23,378 nucleotides of DNA from an uncultured Oscillospiraceae bacterium (GCA_934481355.1 CAKSPH010000035.1:1-23378), one strand, 5' to 3'. Positions 8,024 through 14,167 are shown, counted from the stretch's first letter. Notes: generated by a model not told the origin, from the sequence alone. Made by a program: numbers and translations.

Positions 8024-8087
8024 CTGTTATGATTTGGCATTATGCCTGAAATAGTCTAAAGGTTTATAGATATATTGTACTATAACA

Positions 8088-8158
8088 TTGTGCACAAATC
8101 AAGGATTTATGCGCAGATTTGTTGCTTGTGCACAGATATTTTCACATGATTTGTGCAC
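8088..8158. promoter_or_regulatory. Cluster of GTGCAC palindromic sites between the HD gene and spoIIAA
   Basis: Three TTGTGCAC sites occur within 71 bases: TTGTGCACAA (8088-8097, a perfect palindrome), TTGTGCACAG (near 8127) and TTGTGCACTT (near 8152). The first and last are arms of a perfect 12-bp inverted repeat GTGCACAAATCA/TGATTTGTGCAC (8090-8101 with 8147-8158). A related GCGCAGATTTG lies between them. This looks like a multi-site operator for a dimeric regulator upstream of both divergent genes. The regulator is not identified. The rest of the 310-base gap holds only the weak promoter candidate listed separately. Confidence 0.5.
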
Positions 8159-8247
8159 TTTTTCACCTGTAATGCGACGCGTTTTCCGGTTATGTAAGGG
8201 TTTGTATATTATTATTCCATTTTCGTGGAAATAATGCCTGTTACGTC

Positions 8248-8274
8248 CGGAAAACAGAAATTCTTCGGCGGAAT
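8248..8274 (+). promoter_or_regulatory. Possible sigma-H-like promoter of the spoIIA operon
   Basis: CGGAAAA (8248-8254) and GCGGAAT (8268-8274) are separated by 13 bases. This resembles the Bacillus sigma-H pattern (AGGAWWW, 11-12 bases, RNNGAAT) with one mismatch and one extra base. spoIIA operons are sigma-H dependent in Bacillus. No clear Spo0A box was seen. Confidence 0.3.
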
Positions 8275-8333
8275 AACGACAGAAAATTCATCGCCCGTGT
8301 AGTAAAATGGAATAGCCGAAAGGAGGACGAGAA

Positions 8334-8660
8334 ATGTTAAGGCTGTACAACGACGGTAAGCGCATGACCGCGGCATTCTGCGGGGATATCGACCATCACT
8401 CCGCCCGGGAGATGCGCCGGGAGCTTGACGAGGTGATAGAGCGCTCCCAGCCGGAACTTCTGATAATCGACATGGAACAGGTAGCTTTCATGGACAGCAG
8501 CGGGATAGGGCTGATTCTGGGGCGGCTGAGGGCGGTGCGCGCCTTCGGCGGGGACGTGATAATAAAGAACGCGCGGCCGGAAATAGCGGCGGTAATAAAG
8601 CTGTCGGGACTTTCCGGGCTGCTTGTGGAGGGCGAGAATAATGAAACGAAATGTAATTAA
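8334..8660 (+). CDS. spoIIAA: Anti-sigma F factor antagonist SpoIIAA
   Basis: A STAS-domain protein of 108 residues. When dephosphorylated by SpoIIE it binds SpoIIAB and releases sigma F in the forespore; SpoIIAB inactivates it by phosphorylation. The phospho-acceptor motif FMDSSGIGLILGR (52-64) is intact, with Ser56 at the site corresponding to Ser58 of B. subtilis. An AAAGGAGG site precedes the ATG. Its last 20 bases overlap the start of spoIIAB, which suggests translational coupling and fixed stoichiometry. Confidence 0.95.
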   Translation: MLRLYNDGKRMTAAFCGDIDHHSAREMRRELDEVIERSQPELLIIDMEQVAFMDSSGIGLILGRLRAVRAFGGDVIIKNARPEIAAVIKLSGLSGLLVEGENNETKCN

Positions 8661-9111
8661 CGAGTGCCGCGTCAGCTTCCCGGCGCTGTCGGTAAACGAG
8701 GGCTACGCACGCACCTGCACGGCGGCTTTTGCAGCGCAGTGCGACCCCACCGTAAAGGAGCTCAGCGAGCTCAAAACGGCGGTGTCCGAGGCGGTGACGA
8801 ACGCGATAGTCCACGGCTACCGGGAGCGCTCCGGCAACGTGGAGCTTATCCTGCGGCAGCTTTCCGGCGGGCTGATGCAGCTCACTGTGCGGGACAAGGG
8901 CGCGGGGATCGCGGATATTGAGCAGGCTATGACCCCGCTGTTCACAACGGCTCCCGAGGAGGAGCGCAGCGGTCTGGGATTCTCGGTGATGGAAAGCTTT
9001 ATGGACAGGGTGAGCGTGAAGAGCTCCCCCGGAAAAGGCACCACCGTGACCATGGAAAAGCAGCTCAGCGTACATACGCGCCATGCCGCTGCGGAGCTCC
9101 GGACGACATGA
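8641..9111 (+). CDS. spoIIAB: Anti-sigma F factor / serine kinase SpoIIAB
   Basis: A GHKL-fold ATPase of 156 residues that holds sigma F inactive and phosphorylates SpoIIAA. The N box is in AVSEAVTNAIVHGY (about 43-56), the G1 box in VRDKGAGIAD (about 79-88), and the G2 region in RSGLGFSVMESFMD. I chose the ATG at 8641, which has a GGAGGG site inside the spoIIAA end. A longer frame starting at 8623 would precede this site. The stop codon overlaps the sigF start as ATGA, so the three genes form a tightly coupled operon. Confidence 0.95.
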   Translation: MKRNVINECRVSFPALSVNEGYARTCTAAFAAQCDPTVKELSELKTAVSEAVTNAIVHGYRERSGNVELILRQLSGGLMQLTVRDKGAGIADIEQAMTPLFTTAPEEERSGLGFSVMESFMDRVSVKSSPGKGTTVTMEKQLSVHTRHAAAELRTT

Positions 9112-9749
9112 CGAGGGACGAATTTATAGAGAGCAACCTCCCGCTGGTGCACAAGCTGGCGAACCGATTCCGCGGAAAGGGCATAGATTACGAGGAACTG
9201 TACGCCGCGGGCTGCGTGGGGCTTATAAAGGCGTGCGACCGCTTCGAGCCGGAGCGCGGGCTGTGCTTCTCGACCTACGCCGTGCCGGTGATCCTCGGGG
9301 AGATCCGCCGGCTTTTCCGGGACGGTGGAAGCGTGAAGATAAGCCGCGGCCTGAAGGAGCTCTCCGTAAAGGCGGCAAGGGTGCGGGACAGGCTGGCGGA
9401 AAACGGCGAACCAAGGGTCTCCGACATCGCCGCAGCCCTCGGGGTAACTCAGGAGGAAGCCGCCGAGGCGCTCTGCGCCGCCGTGCCGCCCGTTTCGCTT
9501 GATTCCGGCGGGGAGGACGGAGAAACGCTGCACGTCCCGCAGAATTCCGGCGAAGCGGAGCTCATCGACAGGCTGGCTCTGCGGCAGTGCCTGTCGGAAC
9601 TCTCCGGCACGGACCGCGACATTATTATACAGCGCTATTTCCGTGGAAAGACCCAGTGCGAAACCGCGCAGCTCCTCGGAATAACTCAGGTGATGGTAAG
9701 CCGCCGGGAGCGGAAGATACTCTCATCGCTCCGTGAACAGCTTGTGTGA
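9108..9749 (+). CDS. sigF: RNA polymerase sigma factor F (forespore-specific)
   Basis: A sigma-70 family protein of 213 residues that directs early forespore transcription after asymmetric division. Region 2 has LVHKLANRFRGKGIDYEEL and GLIKACDRFEPERGLCFSTYAVPVILGEIRR (core binding and -10 recognition). Region 3 lies near RVSDIAAALGV. Region 4 has the helix-turn-helix CETAQLLGITQVMVSRRERK. It is somewhat shorter than the Bacillus protein (about 255 residues) but complete in all regions. Sigma F and G are similar; the gene order spoIIAA-spoIIAB-sig fixes this one as sigma F. No obvious terminator separates it from the antiporter promoter. Confidence 0.95.
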   Translation: MTRDEFIESNLPLVHKLANRFRGKGIDYEELYAAGCVGLIKACDRFEPERGLCFSTYAVPVILGEIRRLFRDGGSVKISRGLKELSVKAARVRDRLAENGEPRVSDIAAALGVTQEEAAEALCAAVPPVSLDSGGEDGETLHVPQNSGEAELIDRLALRQCLSELSGTDRDIIIQRYFRGKTQCETAQLLGITQVMVSRRERKILSSLREQLV

Positions 9750-9757
9750 AATACCGC

Positions 9758-9786
9758 TTGACAAATCCCGCGCCGTGTGGTATCAT
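9758..9786 (+). promoter_or_regulatory. Sigma-A promoter of the antiporter unit
   Basis: A perfect TTGACA (9758-9763) and TATCAT (9781-9786) are 17 bases apart. The predicted start of transcription (about 9792) coincides with the 5' end of the riboswitch-like leader. Confidence 0.9.
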
Positions 9787-9791
9787 ATTAC

Positions 9792-9861
9792 CGGGGAATG
9801 ACGACCTCCCTGTGGCGTAACGCCACGAACCGCAAAGAAATTTTGCTGATGGCATCTGCGA
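9792..9861 (+). ncRNA. Fluoride riboswitch (crcB motif) candidate
   Basis: The leader starts with GGGGAATGACGACCTCCC (9793-9810), fitting the first crcB-motif stem-loop, a GG/CC stem around an AUG-containing loop. Then comes an extra hairpin GTGGCG/CGCCAC (9812-9825), followed by GAACCGC (9827-9833). The conserved 3' core GCTGATGGCATCTGC (9845-9859) includes the family's GCUGAUGRC segment. CGCAAA/TTTTGC closes the second stem. The loop-to-3' pseudoknot keeps G-C, A-U, G-C and C-G pairs but has C-A and A-G mismatches, so it is slightly divergent. Fluoride riboswitches generally turn expression on when fluoride is bound, and putative Na+/H+ antiporters are among the genes known downstream of them. 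Confidence 0.82.
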
Positions 9862-9870
9862 CAGAAATCC

Positions 9871-9893
9871 GCCGGGAAAACCCGGTGCTTTTC
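9871..9893 (+). terminator. Putative expression-platform terminator of the riboswitch
   Basis: CGCCGGG/CCCGGTG (about 9870-9876 with 9881-9887; one G-U pair) around an AAAA loop is followed by CTTTT. A second hairpin CCGCATA/TATGCGG (9893-9899 with 9923-9929) ends next to the AAGGAGG ribosome site. Either could switch expression; which one is used is not clear. Confidence 0.5.
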
Positions 9894-9945
9894 CGCATAC
9901 GCAGGGCTGTCAGCTTTTTGTTTATGCGGAGTAAGGAGGTATTTT

Positions 9946-11133
9946 ATGTTATTTAGCGCTGCGCTTGTACTGCTGTCCGGGCTTATTATCGGAGAAATCG
10001 CCGGAAAGCTCCGGCTGCCGAAGCTCACCGGAATGATAGCCGCCGGGATCATACTCGGCTCCCTGGGCTGGCTCGCGCCGGAATTCATGGCAATATCCGC
10101 CTACCTGCGGAAAATCGCGCTGATAATCATTCTGACCCGCGCCGGGCTGAATCTGGAGCTGTCCGACCTGAAAAAATGCGGCCGCCCTGCCCTGCTGATG
10201 AGCTTCGTCCCGGCAGGCTGCGAAATGATCGGAGTCACCCTGACGGCAATGCCGCTGCTCGGGCTGAACGTCACGGAAGCCGCGATGATGGGCTCCGTGC
10301 TGGCGGCGGTATCCCCTGCCGTGGTGGTGCCGAAAATGCTCCGGCTGATGGAGGAGAAACGCGGCACAGGAAAGCAGATACCGCAGATGATACTCGCGGG
10401 AGCCTCAATGGACGATGTGTTCGTTATCGTGATGTTCTCGGTATTTTCCGGGCTTTGCGCCGGCGGAGAGGTCTCCGCGCTCTCCATCGTGAACATTCCG
10501 GTGTCGATAGTCCTGGGAGCCGCCGCCGGAATCGGCTGCGGGCTTCTGCTGGCTCTGCTGTTCGGGAAGCTCCATATGCGGGACAGTATCAAGGTGGTCA
10601 TCCTGCTGAGCGTTTCGTTCCTGCTGGTGACGCTGGAAAATTCCCTGCCGGAATGGATAGGGTTCTCCGGACTTGTCGCCGTAATGACAAGCGGGATAGC
10701 GCTCCGCTGGAAATCGCCGGAGCGCGCGATCCGTGTCTCCGCGAAATACTCCCGCCTGTGGACGGCGGCCGAGCTCCTGCTGTTCGTGCTGGTCGGCGCA
10801 GAGGTGGACGTAACCTCTGTCGGCGGGATATGGCTGCCGGTGCTCGGCGTGATATCCGGGGCGCTGATGTTCCGCTTCGCGGGAGTGTTCATGTGTATGC
10901 TCGGCACAAAGCTGAATTTCCGGGAGCGCCTGTTCTGCATGATAGCGTATATGCCAAAAGCGACCGTTCAGGCGGCTATCGGCGGAGTTCCGCTCGCCAT
11001 GGGGCTCTCCTGCGGAGCTACGGTGCTTTCCGGCGCGGTTCTTGCAATTCTGGTGACCGCTACCCTGGGGGCGTTCCTGATAGAACTGACCGCTCCGCGG
11101 CTTCTGACGCAGGAAAAATCCGCCGTCGAATGA
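9946..11133 (+). CDS. Cation/proton antiporter (CPA family, Na_H_Exchanger domain)
   Basis: An integral membrane protein of 395 residues with about eleven to twelve hydrophobic segments. The first is FSAALVLLSGLIIGEIAG. Family features include PKLTGMIAAGIILG near residue 25, RAGLNLELSDLKK near 65, AAVSPAVVVPKM near 122 and GAEVDVTSVGG near 285, which contains acidic residues. It probably exchanges Na+ (or K+) for protons. Because it follows a fluoride-type leader it may help cells under fluoride stress, perhaps by handling the acid load after HF entry or by export; this is inference. The ATG has a perfect AAGGAGG site. No partner gene follows; the next feature is a tRNA. Confidence 0.88.
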   Translation: MLFSAALVLLSGLIIGEIAGKLRLPKLTGMIAAGIILGSLGWLAPEFMAISAYLRKIALIIILTRAGLNLELSDLKKCGRPALLMSFVPAGCEMIGVTLTAMPLLGLNVTEAAMMGSVLAAVSPAVVVPKMLRLMEEKRGTGKQIPQMILAGASMDDVFVIVMFSVFSGLCAGGEVSALSIVNIPVSIVLGAAAGIGCGLLLALLFGKLHMRDSIKVVILLSVSFLLVTLENSLPEWIGFSGLVAVMTSGIALRWKSPERAIRVSAKYSRLWTAAELLLFVLVGAEVDVTSVGGIWLPVLGVISGALMFRFAGVFMCMLGTKLNFRERLFCMIAYMPKATVQAAIGGVPLAMGLSCGATVLSGAVLAILVTATLGAFLIELTAPRLLTQEKSAVE

Positions 11134-11169
11134 CCTCAGATTTCCACGGCATTTTATAGCGATATTTAC

Positions 11170-11198
11170 TTGACAAATTTACCGGAACGTGATATAAT
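11170..11198 (+). promoter_or_regulatory. Sigma-A promoter of the tRNA-Gly gene
   Basis: Consensus TTGACA (11170-11175) and TATAAT (11193-11198) with a 17-base spacer lie 32 bases upstream of the mature tRNA start. Confidence 0.92.
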
Positions 11199-11230
11199 AT
11201 GTTTATGGGGCTTCCAGAGAGTTCCGTAAT

Positions 11231-11304
11231 GCGGATATAGTTTATCGGTAAAACATTAGCTTCCCAAGCTGAGGTGGTGGGTTCGACTCCCATTATCCGC
11301 TCCA
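11231..11304 (+). tRNA. tRNA-Gly (anticodon CCC)
   Basis: 74 bases with encoded CCA. The acceptor stem GCGGATA/TATCCGC is perfect (11231-11237 with 11294-11300). The anticodon loop TTCCCAA sits on a TTAGC/GCTGA stem and gives anticodon CCC. The T arm GTGGGTTCGACTCCCAT is standard. It reads GGG codons. The DNA downstream is a decayed prophage, so the 3' end of this gene is a likely phage attachment site. Confidence 0.96.
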
Positions 11305-11315
11305 AATACTTAATT

Positions 11316-11355
11316 CCCGCCAAATGGCTGTTTAAGCCGCTTGGCGGGGATTTTT
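11316..11355 (+). terminator. Terminator of the tRNA gene
   Basis: CCCGCCAA/TTGGCGGG (11316-11323 with 11341-11348) with an inner GGCT/AGCC pair is followed by a T run (11351-11355). Confidence 0.88.
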
Positions 11356-11420
11356 GATTCCTGAAAGCGTGACGTGTAACGAATGTATTTTACCGCATTT
11401 TTGCGTACTTTTTCGCAAGT

Positions 11421-11443
11421 ATGGGTGTCAACATGGGTGTCAA
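11421..11443. repeat. Tandem ATGGGTGTCAA repeat near the tRNA 3' end
   Basis: ATGGGTGTCAA occurs twice (11421-11431 and 11433-11443), 12 bases apart, next to a TTGCG/CGCAA hairpin. This is the expected place for integrase or excisionase binding sites or an integrase 3' remnant. No intact integrase is present. The rest of 11356-11533 shows no gene. Confidence 0.45.
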
Positions 11444-11533
11444 GTTTGACGTTAAAACTATTTTTTTATCGTGATAAGTAGGGAAAATGCAACCGCCAAA
11501 AATTCAAGCCCTGTTTTGTGCAAAATAACAAAA

Positions 11534-11557
11534 TCCCCGGAGCCAGCACCCCGGGGA
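11534..11557 (-). terminator. Terminator after the endolysin (leftward)
   Basis: TCCCCGG/CCGGGGA (11534-11540 with 11551-11557) with a 10-base loop is followed on the minus strand by TTTTG. It lies just beyond the endolysin stop codon. Confidence 0.7.
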
Positions 11558-11562
11558 AAACA

Positions 11563-11990
11563 TCATTCAATAACCGTGAACCCGAGCTTCTCAAGTTGCT
11601 TCTTAGTTCCGGAGAGCTCCCCGGAAAGCACCGACTTCACCGCCGTCACCTTAATGAGCGGCTGATTCTTCCTGAGCTTCCTGATTTTCGCCGCGTACCC
11701 GACATAGGACGCATCAACGTCAATAGGACCTCCGGAACCGCTGACGGAGCCGATATCGGTTGCGCTGACCTCGCGGACCTGAGCGGCGGTGCCGTAAGCC
11801 GCGTACTGCCACATGGTCTGCCCGTACTGCCCCGGAGCCTTGCCGTGCGTCCAGTGAGCCAGCCAGAGGTCGTACTTCCTGAGCGTGGAGCCGTTCAGAC
11901 GATTCCACACCGTATCCGGATTCGTGTAAAGCACAACATAGTAGTTTGCGCGCTCCAGTACGCCCATGAACGCCTCCACAATCGAACACC
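11563..11990 (-). pseudogene. GH25 endolysin, C-terminal half (inverted relative to its N-terminal half)
   Basis: The minus strand encodes the second half of a glycoside hydrolase 25 lysozyme, a phage enzyme that cleaves MurNAc-GlcNAc bonds in peptidoglycan. Recognisable parts are EAFMGVLERANYYVVLYTN, DLWLAHW, MWQYAAYG and PIDVDASYVGY. A tail of about 45 residues ends in GTKKQLEKLGFTVIE. The fragment starts abruptly at SIVEAF near base 11990. The missing first half, with the catalytic acidic residues, is on the opposite strand at 12238-12549. No start codon or ribosome site belongs to it, so it is not functional as it stands. Confidence 0.85.
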
Positions 11991-11991
11991 T

Positions 11992-12238
11992 TGATTCTGG
12001 CGTTGCTGATGAAGATAGAATTGGCGCTCCTGCTTGCCGCAAACCTTATCGCCAATATTGGAATGGGAGATGTTAAGCTGTGCGCTGCTCTTGCTTTCGT
12101 AATCGGAGCAATACCCGAGCTTATGGCGTTACTGCTTGCACTGGCTACTGCGAAAATTATCGGAAAGAACAAAAATGAGTACCGCTTGCGCCTTATCTAT
12201 GCGCTGCAAACGCGGTCGTCTACATTATGGAGGTAATC
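11992..12238 (+). pseudogene. Prepilin peptidase (A24/CpaA-like) C-terminal fragment
   Basis: A hydrophobic fragment with the A24 signature IGMGDVKL, which contains one of the two catalytic aspartates of type IV prepilin peptidases. It is followed by membrane segments LCAALAFVIGAIPELMALLLALATAKIIGKNKNEYRL. After this point a single-base deletion shifts the frame. Read in the next frame it continues APYLCAANAVVYIMEVI, as expected for the C-terminus. The N-terminal half is absent. Such peptidases belong to Tad/Flp pilus loci, not to phages. It lies between the two halves of the endolysin. Confidence 0.7.
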
Positions 12239-12549
12239 CTACATAGATTACAAGGCGCTGAGTTCTGCGAAAATAGACGGCGGCGCGGTGAAGTTCGCTA
12301 TGCTCCGCACGTCTGCCGGCTGCCGCAGGGATACGCTCCTGGACAGGCATTACGCTGGATTCCGGAGCGCCGGGCTGAAGAATCTCGGCGCTTACCACTG
12401 GCTGAAAGCCCAGAATGTGGCTCAGGCAAAGCAGGAGGCGGAGTGGCTGGTAAAGCTGCTCAGGAACTATGAGTTCACATATCCCATAGCCCTGGACTTC
12501 GAGGACGGAGACCTGTTCGCGCTGAAACTCACTAAAGAGCAGTACAGCG
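12238..12549 (+). pseudogene. GH25 endolysin, N-terminal half
   Basis: The plus strand encodes YIDYKALSSAKIDG, AMLRTSAGCRRDTLLDRHYAG, LGAYHWLKAQNVAQAKQEAEW and YPIALDFEDGDLFALKLTKEQYS. The DFE motif carries GH25 catalytic acids. The fragment lacks its true N-terminus (before IDYKAL) and stops at KEQYS near 12549. The residues continue naturally into SIVEAFMGVL of the minus-strand fragment, so both come from one gene. Foreign sequence flanks both ends and no ribosome site is visible. Confidence 0.85.
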
Positions 12550-12555
12550 CATTGA

Positions 12556-13012
12556 GAACGACTCTACAAGCGAATATCACTCTCCCTACAAGCTGTTAGG
12601 CACATACAGGGATTGTGATTTTGTACAGTCTGGCAGCAATGATTTTTCATATACCATAACCTCAAAATCCACCGGCAGAACCATTGCAACAGGCAGCATC
12701 GCATTCAGCTGTCCGGCTAGTGAGGAGGCTATGGGCTGGTTCAAGTGGCGTACTCCGACCTCTGCACAGGACATCGAAATCAAGATAAAATCCAATAAAT
12801 CCGGAGTTTATCTGCTCGATAAAAACGGCAGCGAATGCACGACTCTCGTTATCGATGCCGCTATTTCAAAGGTAGAGGAAATCATACCGCCCGACCCGCA
12901 GGTATCCGACACCCGCCCGTCATGGCACAGAAACTATTCGCTGTCCTCTGTTGAAGCGAATATTTCCAACTATGCACCGCGAAACAATAATCAGAGTCTT
13001 GAATGGTATCAG
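12556..13012 (+). pseudogene. Fragment of a probable surface protein
   Basis: An open frame without its own start encodes about 150 residues, with NDFSYTITSKSTGRTIATGS, EEAMGWFKWRTPTSAQDIEI and IKSNKSGVYLLDKNGSE. The many beta strands suggest an Ig-like or CARDB-like extracellular fold. It is truncated at both ends by junctions to endolysin DNA (about 12552) and to a phage gene on the other strand (about 13012). It could come from the same pilus or secretion locus as the prepilin peptidase fragment; this is inference. No function can be assigned. Confidence 0.5.
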
Positions 13013-13115
13013 CGGCGGGGACGAACTCCTTTTCAACGACCTCGCCGATCTGCCTGGTCTGGTCTGCGGTAAGCTCGATCCCGAGCTTCTGGAGAAGTGC
13101 CTTTAACTTATCCAT
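13013..13115 (-). pseudogene. N-terminal fragment of a phage structural (scaffold-like) gene
   Basis: A genuine gene start: TAAGGAGG lies upstream of the ATG at 13115, and the protein begins MDKLKALLQKLGIELTADQT and continues to EKEFVPA. The short amphipathic start resembles phage scaffolding proteins of the GP20 type. Only about 34 residues remain before the junction at 13012. The identification is weak because the fragment is short. Confidence 0.45.
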
Positions 13116-13127
13116 GATAATTCCTCC

Positions 13128-13295
13128 TTATAGATAGGTAAAAAAATGTACCCTCGGCAAGGGTACGATTATTATGTGGTATGTGTAACTGCTGACGAAT
13201 ATGGGAGGGTCTCGCTGGTTGCAGCGCTGGCGCTTCCGCACTGCGTCCGCGATCACCGCCGCCTGGTAGGTCTTGTTGTATCGGTTGTGCTGCAT
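13128..13295 (-). CDS. Small phage protein remnant (55 aa)
   Basis: A frame with a good AAGGAGC site and ATG at 13295 starts MQHNRYNKTYQAAVIADAVR. It runs through a terminator hairpin before its stop, so the original 3' end was probably shorter or has been altered. It lies between the terminators of the methyltransferase gene and the 13148-13166 hairpin. Unknown function. Confidence 0.35.
   Translation of the reverse strand: MQHNRYNKTYQAAVIADAVRKRQRCNQRDPPIFVSSYTYHIIIVPLPRVHFFTYL
13139..13166 (-). terminator. Phage intergenic terminator (leftward)
   Basis: GTACCCT/AGGGTAC (13148-13154 with 13160-13166) is followed on the minus strand by ATTTTTTT. Confidence 0.8.
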
Positions 13296-13320
13296 AGTAG
13301 CTCCTTTCTGAAAATGGGTA

Positions 13321-13343
13321 TAAAAATAGCCCGGTTCACCGGG
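13321..13343 (-). terminator. Terminator overlapping the methyltransferase stop codon (leftward)
   Basis: The hairpin CCCGG/CCGGG (13330-13334 with 13339-13343) contains the TGA stop in its loop and is followed on the minus strand by CTATTTTTA. Confidence 0.7.
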
Positions 13344-13977
13344 TCAGGTCATTAATTCTTGATTGGTGGACGAACAGCTTTTCAGTCACCTCAAAGCGTT
13401 TATCGACATCTCGGCAGATATTTCGTTTCAGTTCTTTTTCCCAAATCGGTATAAAATCTTCCGGAGCTGTCTGTTCGGATATAAAAACAAGGTGCTTTTC
13501 GGAAAGCCCCCTCATATATTCCCAGAACTCCGCACTGTTGAATTTGCCAACGGTGTAACCAGTTGTTCCGGCGTATGGTGGGTCTGCGTAAATTACCGCG
13601 TCTTCCGGAATCGGAACATCCCGGTAATCCATGCAAAGAAATTCAGCGTTTTGCAAGCCCTGCATTTTTCTCATCATGCTCCGTTTCCCGTCCGCCGCGT
13701 AATTTCTGCCGCTCCCTCTGGCGTAGCTGCCGAACCACTTACCGCCGAACGAGCACGCAAAACCGACAAAGCCGGAAAGAGCTTTATCATCGTCGCGGTG
13801 CTCTTTTATGTATCGGTACTGTTCCTCAGAAATAGTATCCGGCAGTTCGTAACCGCTCTGGACTGCCCGAAGCATTTCAATAAGATGTTCATGCTTGTCG
13901 TTGAGGATTTTCCGCTGAGCCTTCACCTTGCTTTCTATGCTGCACGCACCGCAGAAAAGGCTGACGAAAGGCTTCTC

Positions 13978-13995
13978 ATATATATATATATATAT
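13978..13995. repeat. (AT)9 dinucleotide tract inside the methyltransferase gene
   Basis: Nine perfect AT units. The length is not a multiple of three, and slippage by one unit changes the reading frame of the adjoining gene. Confidence 0.95.
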
Positions 13996-14108
13996 TCAGC
14001 AGGTTTGCAAGCTCGGTCGATATTCGGGACTTGCCGCCCATGTAATGCATTGTTCAACACCTCCGATATTTCTTTTGATATTCTGGTCTTTCCCCCGTGG
14101 TAACGCAT
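13993..14108. repeat. Tandem 58-base duplication of the methyltransferase start region
   Basis: On the minus strand the blocks starting at 14108 and at 14050 align over about 58 bases with many matches: ATGCRTTAC at the start, a shared GGxGGxAAG, GAATATC in the middle, and TGxTGAA at the end. Both encode the same kind of N-terminus (M-x-Y-x-GGK-x-RIS). The period of 58 is not divisible by three, so the two starts lie in different frames. Confidence 0.7.
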
Positions 14109-14124
14109 ATTCAGCTCCTTTCAG

Positions 14125-14158
14125 GGTATAAAATTGCACCCCCATTGCTGGGAGTGCA
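14125..14158 (-). terminator. Terminator between the 60-aa gene and the methyltransferase (leftward)
   Basis: TGCACCCCCA/TGGGAGTGCA (14135-14144 with 14149-14158; one mismatched or G-U position) with a 4-base loop is followed on the minus strand by ATTTTAT. Confidence 0.75.
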
Positions 14159-14167
14159 TATCGTTAT

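Larger units (their letters stand above)
13336..14108 (-). pseudogene. Phage DNA adenine methyltransferase (D12/Dam class), out of frame at an (AT)9 tract
   Basis: The body (13336-13979) encodes a class D12 N6-adenine methyltransferase. The SAM-binding motif I is in KPFVSLFCGACSIESK, the catalytic DPPY is in YADPPYAGTTGY, and FVGFACSFGGKWFGSYARG is family-typical. The N-terminal GGK motif lies upstream of the (AT)9 tract. It occurs twice, in two different frames: an ATG at 14108 (MRYHGGKTRISKEIS, AAGGAG site) and an ATG at 14050 (MHYMGGKSRISTELA, GGAGG site). In the present phase neither start is in frame with the body. One AT unit more joins the 14050 start, and one unit less joins the 14108 start. 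The gene is therefore off now, and probably phase variable rather than simply dead. Confidence 0.78.

Noticed and set aside
8488..9533. Long minus-strand open readings across spoIIAB and sigF
   Set aside because: They are antisense to well-identified sporulation genes and have no family features.
8334..9749. A CRISPR array or toxin-antitoxin pair anywhere in the window
   Set aside because: No regularly spaced direct repeats with unique spacers were seen, and no small gene pair has recognisable toxin or antitoxin features.
10101..10940. Long minus-strand and other-frame open readings within the antiporter gene
   Set aside because: They are shadows of a GC-rich membrane protein gene; their translations are Ser/Pro/Arg-rich without domain features.
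11060..11323. Minus-strand open frame crossing the tRNA with a RIMGVEPTTSAWEANVLPIN-like translation
   Set aside because: It is the antisense reading of a tRNA-Gly and the antiporter end, a well-known false gene, and has no ribosome site of its own.
11720..12172. Minus-strand frame that joins the antisense of the prepilin fragment with an out-of-frame lysin reading
   Set aside because: It crosses a rearrangement junction and matches neither gene in its proper frame.
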